Part shown: positions 25,637 through 34,887 of the stretch, one piece after another | Numbering within the stretch: position 1 is the stretch's first letter | How the letters are laid out: each line of letters opens with the position of its first letter | Assembly (NCBI RefSeq): GCF_027563465.1 | Contig: NZ_JAPFQA010000005.1 | Coordinates: forward strand, 301,231 to 365,230 | Reading direction: 5' to 3' | Origin: Mesorhizobium qingshengii | GTDB lineage: Bacteria > Pseudomonadota > Alphaproteobacteria > Rhizobiales > Rhizobiaceae | Length of the DNA: 64,000 bases | Notes under the pieces: generated by a model | What the model was told of the DNA's origin: nothing | What the model saw: only the letters and a program-made list of their open reading frames with translations | Databases searched by the model: none | Made by a program: the position numbers and the translations under genes

Positions 25637-27523
25637 ATGGCATTGGCATCGACCGCCGGCGGAGCGAGCCGCGGCATGACGCGGGAAGAGAAGAAGGTCA
25701 TCTTCGCTTCCTCGCTCGGCACCGTTTTTGAATGGTACGACTTCTATCTCTACGGCTCGCTTGCAGCCTTTATCGGTGCGACCTTCTTCAGCCAGTATCC
25801 GGAAGCAACGCGCAACATCTTCGCCCTGCTGGCCTTCGCCGCGGGCTTCCTGGTTCGTCCGTTCGGCGCGCTGGTGTTCGGTCGCATCGGCGATCTCGTC
25901 GGCCGCAAATATACGTTTCTTGTCACCATCCTGATCATGGGCAGTTCGACGTTCCTGGTCGGCCTGCTTCCTGGTTCAGCGACCTGGGGCATTGCAGCTC
26001 CGGTCATCCTGGTCGGGCTGCGCATGCTCCAGGGTCTGGCGCTTGGCGGCGAGTATGGCGGTGCGGCAACCTATGTCGCCGAACACGCACCGGACGATCG
26101 CCGTGGTTTCTACACCTCGTGGATTCAGACAACGGCAACACTCGGCCTGTTCCTGTCGCTGATCATCATCCTCGGCGTTCAGGCGATGTTGAGCAAGGAA
26201 GACTTCGCCGCCTGGGGCTGGCGTATTCCGTTCCTCGTCTCGGTCATCCTGCTCGGTATTTCTGTCTGGATTCGCCTGACGCTGAGTGAATCGCCGACCT
26301 TCCAGCGCATGAAGGACGAGGGCAAAGGCTCCAAGGCTCCGCTTTCGGAGGCCTTCGGACAGTGGAAGAATGCCAAGATCGCCATCCTGGCTCTTCTCGG
26401 CCTGACAGCCGGCCAGGCCGTGGTCTGGTATTCCGGCCAGTTCTATGCGTTGTTCTTCCTGCAGAACGTGCTCAAGGTCGACCTGCAGACGGTCAACATC
26501 CTGATTGCCATCGCCTTGGGGCTCGGCTCCATCTTCTTCGTCGTGTTCGGCTGGCTCTCCGACAAGATCGGCCGCAAGCCGATCATCATGGCGGGGCTGG
26601 CTCTGGCGATCTTCACCTACTTCCCGCTGTTCAAGGCATTGACCTGGGCGGCCAATCCGGCATTGGCTGCCGCGCAGCAGAATACGCGTGCGACGGTTAC
26701 CGTGGCGCCCGGCGACTGCAAATTCCAGTTCAACCCGGTCGGCACGGCGAAGTTCACCACGTCGTGCGACATTGCCACGTCGTTCCTTGCCAAGAGTTCT
26801 GTGCCGTATGACATCGTCACCACAGCGGCGCCTGGGACCCCGGCAACGGTGAAGCTCGGCAATGAGACGGTCGAATCCTACGACGCCATCGCCGCCGGCG
26901 ATCAGGCCAAGGCCAAGGATGCTGCCTTCACCAAGGCAGTCAGCATGGTACTCAAGGATGGTGGCTATCCGCTGAAGCGTGCCGCGTCCAAGGTGGCCGA
27001 CCAGAAGCTCGACGCCTTCGTCGCGGCCAATCCCGAACTGAAGCTCGATGCAGCGGCCATCCGCGCCGGTGAGAAGGCAACGGTTCCGCTCGAGCAGGCA
27101 GTCAAGGATAAGGTGCTGACGTCCGAGGAAGCCGCCGGCGCCAAGGAGGTGACCGTCTACAGCATACCCGCGTCGGGGGCCTTCTCGATGTTTGCCGATC
27201 CCGCGCAGGTCAACTGGACAAGGATTGTCGCGATCCTGTTCATCCTGATCCTTTACGTGACCATGGTCTACGGACCGATCGCGGCGATCCTGGTCGAGAT
27301 GTTCCCGACCCGCATCCGCTACACCGGCATGTCGCTGCCCTACCACATCGGCAATGGCTGGTTTGGCGGCCTGCTGCCGGCGACGGTCTTCGCCCTGAGC
27401 GCAGCCAGGGGCGATATCTACTTTGGTCTGTGGTATCCGATCTCGGTCGCGGCGATGTCGCTGATCATCGGCGTCATCTTCGTCAGGGATACGCTCGGAA
27501 CCGACCTGCATGCCAAGCAATAG
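25637..27523 (+). CDS. MFS transporter (MHS-like) with large soluble insert
   Basis: 628 residues. The first 340 residues look like a standard metabolite:H+ symporter with FEWYDFYLYGSLAAFIG and GRIGDLVGRKYTF. Residues about 345-515 then form a hydrophilic, Ala/Lys-rich segment with two cysteines, after which membrane helices resume (IVAILFILILYVTMVYGPIA). Normal MHS carriers have 430-550 residues, so the insert explains the extra length. Its location between helices suggests an extracytoplasmic loop. The substrate is unknown. Confidence 0.88.
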   Translation: MALASTAGGASRGMTREEKKVIFASSLGTVFEWYDFYLYGSLAAFIGATFFSQYPEATRNIFALLAFAAGFLVRPFGALVFGRIGDLVGRKYTFLVTILIMGSSTFLVGLLPGSATWGIAAPVILVGLRMLQGLALGGEYGGAATYVAEHAPDDRRGFYTSWIQTTATLGLFLSLIIILGVQAMLSKEDFAAWGWRIPFLVSVILLGISVWIRLTLSESPTFQRMKDEGKGSKAPLSEAFGQWKNAKIAILALLGLTAGQAVVWYSGQFYALFFLQNVLKVDLQTVNILIAIALGLGSIFFVVFGWLSDKIGRKPIIMAGLALAIFTYFPLFKALTWAANPALAAAQQNTRATVTVAPGDCKFQFNPVGTAKFTTSCDIATSFLAKSSVPYDIVTTAAPGTPATVKLGNETVESYDAIAAGDQAKAKDAAFTKAVSMVLKDGGYPLKRAASKVADQKLDAFVAANPELKLDAAAIRAGEKATVPLEQAVKDKVLTSEEAAGAKEVTVYSIPASGAFSMFADPAQVNWTRIVAILFILILYVTMVYGPIAAILVEMFPTRIRYTGMSLPYHIGNGWFGGLLPATVFALSAARGDIYFGLWYPISVAAMSLIIGVIFVRDTLGTDLHAKQ

Positions 27524-27547
27524 CTGACAGCTCGGTAGGCTAACGAA

Positions 27548-27579
27548 AACCCGGCGCGAGCGATCGCGCCGGGTTTTTC
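27548..27579 (+). terminator. Rho-independent terminator after the MFS gene
   Basis: AACCCGGCGCGA-GCGA-TCGCGCCGGGTT followed by TTTC, 25 bp after the stop. Confidence 0.85.
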
Positions 27580-27611
27580 AATGCGTGGTCGAGATGCGAG
27601 GAGGGCAGGGG

Positions 27612-27809
27612 CTAGCTCTGCCGATCCTGCTTCGCGTTCTCGATGGCTGCCTCGTGATACCAGCCGTCGCCGAAATCCGTCCGAACACCGCGCAGCGAGG
27701 CAAGCTCTGCTGCAAACTTAGCCTTTCCGCTCAAATTTGAGGCAGAAGCGCGCGCTGCCGCCGGGAACATCAGAATTTTGGCCGACGGACGCGCGGAAAT
27801 GATTTCCAT
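27612..27809 (-). CDS. DUF2735 domain-containing protein
   Basis: 65 residues. ATG at 27809 is preferred over an upstream one because GAAAGGAGCCCGACA is directly in front. The pattern SAKILMFP near the N-terminus and FGDGWYHEAAIENAKQ near the C-terminus is the DUF2735 signature. In Rhizobiales this small protein is encoded beside glnII, here divergently. Its function is unknown; the linkage points to nitrogen status. It has no signal or membrane segment. Confidence 0.85.
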   Translation of the reverse strand: MEIISARPSAKILMFPAAARASASNLSGKAKFAAELASLRGVRTDFGDGWYHEAAIENAKQDRQS

Positions 27810-28023
27810 TGTCGGGCTCCTTTCTTCTGCCGAACCTTGTCGATTCAACTTGTTTTCAAGATAGGGTCTGCGAACAAGTTAGGCAATATGCCTACGAAAA
27901 GATCAGTATTTGCCTACTATTTGTGCGAATTACGGCTGTGATTGATCCGGGCGCATTGCTTAGGCGGCTTGCCAACTTCAACCGAATACGGCGTCAATTT
28001 TGCCGCACCCTCCGGGGCGAGAG

Positions 28024-28039
28024 TGGCACACGAATTGCA
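28024..28039 (+). promoter_or_regulatory. Sigma-54 promoter of glnII
   Basis: TGGCACACGAATTGCA matches the -24/-12 consensus (TGGCAC-N5-TTGC) in every conserved base, with GG and GC separated by exactly 10 bp. It lies 88 bp before the glnII start. Rhizobial glnII is known to depend on NtrC and RpoN. The 317-bp divergent gap contains no gene; GCACCCTCCGGGGC at about 28003 is only a weak NtrC-like half-site pair. Confidence 0.85.
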
Positions 28040-28126
28040 TTTTAGTGATCCGGCAGGTCGGCTGCTGGGTGGTTCCCACATATCGGCGCCGCCCAGGGTT
28101 CGGTGATCAAGCAACGAGAGGCTAGA

Positions 28127-29167
28127 ATGACGAAATACAAGCTCGAGTACATTTGGCTCGATGGATATACCCCGGTCCCCAACCTTCGCGGAAAGACGCA
28201 GATCAAGGAGTTCGCCGAATTCCCGACGCTTGAGCAGCTTCCGTTGTGGGGCTTTGACGGTTCCTCGACGCAGCAGGCCGAAGGGCACAGCTCCGACTGC
28301 GTGCTGAAGCCGGTCGCTGTCTATCCGGATCCGGCGCGTACAAACGGCGTGCTCGTCATGTGCGAAGTGATGATGCCCGATGGCGTCACGCCGCATGCCT
28401 CCAACAAGCGCGCCACCATCCTCGATGACGAGGGCGCCTGGTTCGGCTTCGAGCAGGAATACTTCTTCTACAAGGATGGTCGTCCGCTCGGCTTCCCCGA
28501 AAGCGGCTATCCCGCACCGCAGGGTCCGTACTACACCGGCGTCGGCTATTCGAATGTCGGTTCTGTCGCCCGTCAGATCGTCGAGGAGCATCTCGATCTC
28601 TGCCTTGCCGCGGGCATCAATCACGAAGGCATCAACGCCGAAGTGGCCAAGGGCCAGTGGGAATTCCAGATTTTCGGTAAGGGCTCCAAGAAGGCCGCCG
28701 ACCAGATGTGGATGGCCCGCTACCTGATGCAGCGCCTGACCGAGAAATACGGCATCGACATCGAATACCACTGCAAGCCGCTCGGCGACACCGACTGGAA
28801 CGGATCGGGCATGCACGCCAATTTCTCGACCGCTTATATGCGCGAAGTCGGCGGCAAGGCGTATTTCGAAGCGCTGATGGCGGCCTTCGACCAGAACCTG
28901 ATGGATCACATCGCTGTCTACGGACCGGACAACGACAAGCGTTTGACCGGCAAGCATGAGACCGCGCCGTGGAACAGGTTCAGCTATGGCATCGCCGATC
29001 GCGGTGCTTCGATCCGCGTGCCGCATTCCTTCATCAAAAACGACTACAAGGGCTATCTGGAAGACCGCCGTCCGAACTCGCAGGGCGACCCCTACCAGAT
29101 CGCCTCGCAGATCCTGAAGACGATAGCTTCGGTTGCGGCGAGCGCCGAGGTCTCGGCTGCCGCCTAA
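28127..29167 (+). CDS. glnII: Glutamine synthetase type II
   Basis: 346 residues, the eukaryote-like GSII of rhizobia. It makes glutamine from glutamate, ammonia and ATP. The start ATG (MTKYKLEYIWLDGY) is 24 bp inside a longer frame and follows GAGAGGCTAGA. Active-site regions include LWGFDGSSTQQAEG, GFEQEYFFYKDG and DWNGSGMHANFST. Unlike GSI it lacks the adenylylation tyrosine loop. Its own sigma-54 promoter and terminator make it a single-gene unit. Confidence 0.97.
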   Translation: MTKYKLEYIWLDGYTPVPNLRGKTQIKEFAEFPTLEQLPLWGFDGSSTQQAEGHSSDCVLKPVAVYPDPARTNGVLVMCEVMMPDGVTPHASNKRATILDDEGAWFGFEQEYFFYKDGRPLGFPESGYPAPQGPYYTGVGYSNVGSVARQIVEEHLDLCLAAGINHEGINAEVAKGQWEFQIFGKGSKKAADQMWMARYLMQRLTEKYGIDIEYHCKPLGDTDWNGSGMHANFSTAYMREVGGKAYFEALMAAFDQNLMDHIAVYGPDNDKRLTGKHETAPWNRFSYGIADRGASIRVPHSFIKNDYKGYLEDRRPNSQGDPYQIASQILKTIASVAASAEVSAAA

Positions 29168-29191
29168 GCGTCGCGTCGGTAGAAACAGAAA

Positions 29192-29220
29192 GCCCCGGCG
29201 TTCGTCGCCGGGGTTTTTTT
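29192..29220 (+). terminator. Rho-independent terminator after glnII
   Basis: CCCCGGCG-TTCGT-CGCCGGGG followed by seven T, about 25 bp after the stop. Confidence 0.9.
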
Positions 29221-29221
29221 G

Positions 29222-30043
29222 TTCCAACCGCCCGCTCGGCCGCCTGACCACGGCGGCGTAGAAGGTGTTCATGCGCCACCGGGGAATGAAGTCCATGTGG
29301 CCGTAGCCCTGCCTGTCCGCCAAGCCCTTCGGAAAACGGCCGTCGAGCGTGTCCGGATTGGCGGTCGTGCCGCCGCCGTCCTCTGACGGTCTGCTCTTGC
29401 AGCAACCCCGGCTTGTGTCGGGGTCCCTTTTTGCCTTTGCGCGACAGGTCGGATCCGGGCAAAAGGACCCAGAAAAAGTCAGACAATTCAGGGGGTCGCA
29501 AATCCTGCCAAAGCCTCGGCTGCTGCCATGCCCGGTTCCAGCAGCGCTTGTCAGAAAGCCCGGAAAACCGCCTTTTTCAGGCATTTCTCAGTGGCTGCGA
29601 CCCTGCCATAAGCGCCTGTTCGGCCTGTTAAATCGGCTATGCACCGCCCGGTTGGCGGCGTTGACAGATCGCAGTGCAGCATGCGTATTCGGAGGCCTTG
29701 GGGTTACGTCACGCGATGCTGTTCGGACGGGCGGGGTTTTCTTGAACGGCGGCATTGGCGGGGGCGCCGGACGAGCGGTCACTGTAGCCTGAGGCAGTGC
29801 GCCGCTCGCTCCTGGCTTCATTTCTCGTAGTCGAACACCATCCCCATCATCGATCAAACACTGCCGGGCCAGGCTCGCGTCTTTGGAGCGACGTGCATTG
29901 CCTGCCAGTGGGCCACAGGCTCGTCAGCCCAACAGGCATGCGATCGTCGAAAGCTCAAAAAGCAGATGCGATGCTCACGTCCGACGGTCGCGCGACGGGA
30001 GGGCGCCCGTCGGTAAACGCGTGGCCTGCCGGATGTCAGCAAA
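29222..30043 (+). other. Gene-poor region between glnII and glnA
   Basis: About 820 bp between two convergent terminators. No frame shows a recognisable protein. On the - strand, codons at about 29240-29390 read a protein-like stretch (NPDTLDGRFPKGLADRQG then YGHMDFIPRWRMNTFYAAVV), but the same frame runs on through the glnII terminator and no clean gene can be drawn. It may be the remnant of a decayed gene. No RNA gene was recognised. Confidence 0.4.
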
Positions 30044-30077
30044 AAGCCCTTGAAGGAGGAAACTCCTTCAAGGGCTT
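30044..30077 (-). terminator. Rho-independent terminator of glnA
   Basis: AAGCCCTTGAAGGAG and CTCCTTCAAGGGCTT form a perfect 15-bp stem around GAAA. Read on the - strand it is followed by a TTTT run. It lies 18 bp beyond the glnA stop. Confidence 0.92.
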
Positions 30078-30094
30078 GAGTATTAAATCGAATC

Positions 30095-31504
30095 TTAGAC
30101 CGAGTAGTACATGTCGTACTCGACTGGATGCGGGGTCATTTCGAAGCGCATCACTTCGGCCATCTTCAGCTCGATGTAGCTGTCAATCTGGTCGTCGTCG
30201 AAGACGCCACCGGCTTTCAGGAAGCCACGATCCTTGTCGAGGCTCTGCAAGGCTTCACGCAGCGAACCGCAGACGGTCGGGATCTTCTTCAGTTCCTTCG
30301 GCGGCAGATCATAGAGATCCTTGTCCATCGGCTGACCCGGATGGATCTTGTTCTTGATGCCGTCGAGGCCGGCCATCAGCATGGCGGCGAAAGCGAGGTA
30401 GGGGTTCGCGCCCGGATCGGGGAAGCGGACCTCGACGCGCTTGGCCTTCGGCGACGAGCCGAACGGGATGCGGCAGGACGCCGAGCGGTTGCGCGCCGAA
30501 TAGGCAAGCAGCACAGGCGCTTCGTAGCCCGGCACCAGGCGCTTGTAGGAGTTGGTCAGCGGGTTGGTGAACGCGTTGATCGCCTTGGCGTGCTTGATGA
30601 TGCCGCCGATGTAGAACAGGCAGCTTTCCGAAAGGCCGGCATATTCATTGCCGGCGAAGGTCGGCTTGCCATTCTTCCAGATCGATTGGTGGACGTGCAT
30701 GCCCGAGCCGTTGTCGCCGAAGATCGGCTTCGGCATGAAGGTGGCCGTCTTGCCATAGGCGTTGGCAACCTGGTGAACGACATATTTGTAGATCAGCATC
30801 TTGTCGGCGTTGCGGACCAGCGTATCGAACTTGATGCCGAGTTCGTGCTGCGCGGCGGCCACTTCGTGGTGATGCTTTTCGACGCGCACGCCCATTTCGG
30901 CGAGCACCGTCAGCATCTCGGAGCGCATGTCCTGCGCGGAATCGATCGGCGGCACCGGGAAATAACCGCCCTTGACGCGCGGACGGTGGCCGAGGTTACC
31001 GGTTTCATAGTCGGTGTCGTCGTTCGACGGCAGTTCGGTCGAGTCGAGCTTGAAGCCCGTATTGTAGGGATCGGCCTTGTACTTCACATCGTCGAACACG
31101 AAGAACTCGGCTTCCGGGCCGACGAAGATCTGGTCGCCGATGCCTTCCGACTTCATATAGGCCTCGGCCTTCTTGGCCGTGCCGCGCGGGTCGCGGTTGT
31201 AGGATTCGCCCGAAACCGGATCGAGGATGTCGCACAGGATGACCATGGTCGACTGCGCGAAGAACGGGTCCATGTGGACCGTTTCCGGGTCGGGCATCAG
31301 CACCATGTCGGACTCGTTGATGGCCTTCCAGCCGGCAATCGAAGAGCCGTCGAACATCACGCCGTCGGCGAACATGTCTTCCTCGACCTCGATGACATCC
31401 ATCGTCACGTGTTGCAGCTTGCCCTTCGGATCGGTGAAGCGCAGGTCGACGAATTTCACGTCGTTGTCCTTGATCTGCTTCATGATGTCTTTGGCTGTCG
31501 TCAT
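30095..31504 (-). CDS. glnA: Glutamine synthetase type I
   Basis: 469 residues, dodecameric GSI. It shares the reaction of glnII but is controlled by adenylylation. The target tyrosine is seen in the C-terminal [13 protein letters not shown]. Other signatures are [29 protein letters not shown], and [15 protein letters not shown]. It is 63 bp downstream of glnB in a glnBA operon, the common alphaproteobacterial layout. TGTCTTTGGCTG-type leader shows no riboswitch. Confidence 0.97.
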   Translation of the reverse strand: MTTAKDIMKQIKDNDVKFVDLRFTDPKGKLQHVTMDVIEVEEDMFADGVMFDGSSIAGWKAINESDMVLMPDPETVHMDPFFAQSTMVILCDILDPVSGESYNRDPRGTAKKAEAYMKSEGIGDQIFVGPEAEFFVFDDVKYKADPYNTGFKLDSTELPSNDDTDYETGNLGHRPRVKGGYFPVPPIDSAQDMRSEMLTVLAEMGVRVEKHHHEVAAAQHELGIKFDTLVRNADKMLIYKYVVHQVANAYGKTATFMPKPIFGDNGSGMHVHQSIWKNGKPTFAGNEYAGLSESCLFYIGGIIKHAKAINAFTNPLTNSYKRLVPGYEAPVLLAYSARNRSASCRIPFGSSPKAKRVEVRFPDPGANPYLAFAAMLMAGLDGIKNKIHPGQPMDKDLYDLPPKELKKIPTVCGSLREALQSLDKDRGFLKAGGVFDDDQIDSYIELKMAEVMRFEMTPHPVEYDMYYSV

Positions 31505-31567
31505 GTCATTTATCCCTGTGTGATGACGTTTTTTGATGATGACGTTTCGAAGGATGGCGGGGTCGGC

Positions 31568-32005
<438 letters not shown>

Positions 32006-32260
32006 TCATACGATTTCAAAGCCGAGCCGCGCGCGGATGCAAATTCGCGTCATTCGCTGCATCGGATACGGCATGGGGTGCTGGAGCTTACACAGCGCCA
32101 GCGCTTGCGTCCGCATAATAGTTGGGCATATCGCCCATTTGGTGTGCAGTTTTGCGCCTGCCACATCTCGTCCCGACGATATGGCCGCAGATCGCGACAA
32201 CTCCTCTTTGCTTCGGATCGAAAACCGGACAATGCTTGATCGAATGCGGATCGGCAATCC

Positions 32261-33781
32261 ATGAGCAACGAACTTCTTTCTTCCGCCGAGATGGGCGAGG
32301 CCGACCGGCTGACGATTTCCGACGGCCCGGCCGACGGCATCGGATTGATGCGCCAGGCCGGCGAAGCGGTCGCGGCCGAGGTCCTCAAGCGCTATCCGGC
32401 GGCGACGCACGTGCATGTGCTTTGCGGTCCCGGCAACAATGGCGGCGATGGCTACGTCGTCGCCCGCCTCCTGGCCAGCAGTGGCCTGGGCATCACCATC
32501 TGGGCATCCGGCACGCCGGGGCCGCGAAGCGATGCGGCGCTCGCTGCCGCCGAGTGTCCGATCAAGCCTCGGCCGCTGTCTGGATTTGACGCCGAGGCCG
32601 GCTCGATCGTGGTCGACGCGCTTTTTGGGGCAGGGCTGTCCAAGCCGTTGTCCGGCGATGCCGCCAGGGCGGTCGACATCGCCACCGATCTGCATTTGCC
32701 GGTCGTCGCGGTCGACCTGCCTTCCGGTGTCTCCGGTGACAGCGGCAAAGTGCTCGGCAAGGCGTTTTTTGCCGACACCACCGTGACCTTCGCGCGGAAG
32801 AAGCCCGGCCATCTGCTCTTGCCGGGCCGTGAACGATGCGGCGGGATCGTGCTCGCCGATATTGGTATCGGCGACGGCATCATCGCACGGCTTCAGCCCC
32901 GGACGTTCGAGAACAAGCCGGCGCTTTGGCTGGACGATTTTCCGGTGCCGGCCATAGACGCGCACAAATACAAGCGCGGCCACGTTGGCGTCTTTTCCGG
33001 CGGCCCTAGCGCCACCGGCGCGGCGCGGTTGTCGGCATTGGCCGCGGCCCGAAGCGGGGCAGGGGCGGTGACCGTGCTTTCGCCCGACAGCGCCATTCAA
33101 GCGAATGCCGTGCATCTGACCTCGATCATGCTGCGCAAGACCGACGACATCGCGGACATCAAGGCGTTTGTCGGCGAACGCCGGCCGTCGGCCTTTGTTC
33201 TGGGCCCCGGCTTTGGTGTCGGTGAAAGAACGCGGACCTTTGCGCTCACGTTACTGGCCGGCCAAACGAGGGACGCCTCCACCAGGATTGACGGCCTGGT
33301 CCTCGACGCCGACGCGATCACCTCGTTTCGCGAAGCACCGGACGCTTTGTTCGAAGCAGTTCGCCAACCAAACGCACCGGCCCTGGTGATGACGCCGCAT
33401 GAAGGGGAGTTCGCCAGGCTGTTTCCCGACATCGCCGGTGACACTGTCGCGTCCAAGCTGGACAAGGCACGCGCGGCGGCCAAGCGTGCCAATGCCGTCA
33501 TCGTCTACAAGGGCGCCGACACGGTGATCGCTGCTGCCGATGGCCGGGCTGCGATCAATTCCAACGGCGCACCCTGGCTTGCCACCGCCGGTTCGGGTGA
33601 CGTGCTGTCCGGCATCACCGCCGGGCTGCTTGCGCAAGACATGCCAGCCTTCGAAGCGGCCTGCGCCGCGGTCTGGATCCATGCCGAAGCCGGGGCCCGG
33701 TTCGGACCGGGTCTGATCGCCGAGGATCTGCCGCTGGCGCTGGTACCTGTACTGCGGGAGTTGGTCGCCGGCCGGAGGTAG
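32261..33781 (+). CDS. nnr: Bifunctional NAD(P)H-hydrate epimerase / ADP-dependent dehydratase
   Basis: 506 residues, a fusion. The N-terminal YjeF_N epimerase (about 1-210) has the CGPGNNGGDGYVVARLL loop. The C-terminal ribokinase-like dehydratase (about 225-500) has KRGHVGVFSGG, LGPGFGVGE, TPHEGEFARLFP and the ATGSGDVLSGITAGLLAQ-type catalytic block (TAGSGDVLSG). It repairs hydrated NAD(P)H. It is divergent from glnBA, a common neighbour in Rhizobiales. Confidence 0.95.
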   Translation: MSNELLSSAEMGEADRLTISDGPADGIGLMRQAGEAVAAEVLKRYPAATHVHVLCGPGNNGGDGYVVARLLASSGLGITIWASGTPGPRSDAALAAAECPIKPRPLSGFDAEAGSIVVDALFGAGLSKPLSGDAARAVDIATDLHLPVVAVDLPSGVSGDSGKVLGKAFFADTTVTFARKKPGHLLLPGRERCGGIVLADIGIGDGIIARLQPRTFENKPALWLDDFPVPAIDAHKYKRGHVGVFSGGPSATGAARLSALAAARSGAGAVTVLSPDSAIQANAVHLTSIMLRKTDDIADIKAFVGERRPSAFVLGPGFGVGERTRTFALTLLAGQTRDASTRIDGLVLDADAITSFREAPDALFEAVRQPNAPALVMTPHEGEFARLFPDIAGDTVASKLDKARAAAKRANAVIVYKGADTVIAAADGRAAINSNGAPWLATAGSGDVLSGITAGLLAQDMPAFEAACAAVWIHAEAGARFGPGLIAEDLPLALVPVLRELVAGRR

Positions 33782-33807
33782 GATTTTCTTGTTCGACCGT
33801 CGGCTGG

Positions 33808-34882
33808 CTAGCGCTGAAGATAATCCTCCATCTGCTCGGTCCATGCCTTGTTGAATTCTGCAATGTACCGTTCGGCCGTGTTCGAGCCAAGCAGCGTCGA
33901 AAGCGCCGACACAGTGATCGGTTCGATGTCGGGCGCTTCTGCATAGCCAAGTGCGGTCAGCCGCTGTGCCCACGATGGATGCGTCGATTTTTTGTCATCC
34001 GGACGTTCCCACGCTTTTTGGGCGCAAGCGTTCAGGTAGGCATGTTCCGATAGCTGCCCAGCCGTTTCCATAAGCCGCTCGAGTGGCGGTCGCGGCGGGC
34101 GCAGTGCTCCCATCAATTCCCGGTGCAGAGGATCATACACCTTTTCCTTGAAGTGAACGTCTGCTGCGGCAATAAGCAAAAGGGCGCGCGCGGCTTGTTT
34201 GGCATTGCCGGATGCCGCTGCATGGCGATCCGCCCTGATCTCCGCTTCGCGTGACAGCCGAATATCTTCTCGTTCGAACGATTCCGACAGCCAGCCGATT
34301 GCGGCGTGGAGCAGGCTGCCGGAAATCGTCACCCCCGGAGGGGCGTATTCGAACACAAATCCGAAACTGTTTTCGAACTCAGCGAGATTGAGGCCACCAT
34401 TGGTGTCCTTGTTGCGCACATGCGCGTCTTCATGGGCGAGAATTGCGGCAAGTCCCTTTTCATCGGTCACCGCGAGGAGGGGAATGCCAACGGTCAAAAA
34501 CAGCCGGCGACCAAGAAGTCCAAGAAGCGTACGCTCTTCCCGCACGCTTGCATTTAGTTAGATTGTGATCGAGCGCGATGATGGTGCGCGCCGCCCTGCG
34601 CGCGCCGGCAATTTTTTCCCATTGCGCCCATAGCCCGGGCGCTTCCGCCTTGCTCACACCTTTGGCCTTGCTGCGTCGAAACCCGGCAAACAATGTGCCG
34701 AACAGGAACGCCGCCGCGGTGGTCGCGATCGGCATGGCGACAAATCCACCGGCGATAAACCAGACCGGATGGCTGTCGAGCAGCGACATCCAGACACAGA
34801 AGATGATTGCTGCGGGGACCACGAAAAACAGCACGGCAAACCTGCCAAATCGCCGCCCTGCGCTGATGATCATTCGCGACAT
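33808..34882 (-). pseudogene. M48-like membrane zinc peptidase, interrupted by a frameshift
   Basis: Two - strand frames carry the two parts of one protein. The first part (34882 down to about 34555) has N-terminal membrane helices (FAVLFFVVPAAIIFCVW, FVAMPIATTAAAFLFG) and runs to IIALDHNL. The second (open to 33808) continues NASVREERTLLGLLGRRL and holds the zinc motif HEDAH (HExxH type) and SREAEIRADRHAA with the third-ligand glutamate. Removing one base at the TTT of 34553-34555 joins them into about 355 residues. It is either a pseudogene or a sequence error. A GTG at 34545 could start the second part alone, but it would lack the membrane anchor. Confidence 0.75.
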
Positions 34883-34887
34883 TCAGC

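Noticed and set aside
29588..29857. 89-codon open frame on the - strand between glnII and glnA
   Set aside because: Arg/Pro-rich composition, no ribosome-binding site and no resemblance to a family; typical of spurious frames in GC-rich DNA.
34460..34545. Treating the two halves of the M48-like peptidase as two separate real genes
   Set aside because: Neither half alone has both the membrane anchor and the zinc motif, and they join exactly with a one-base change.
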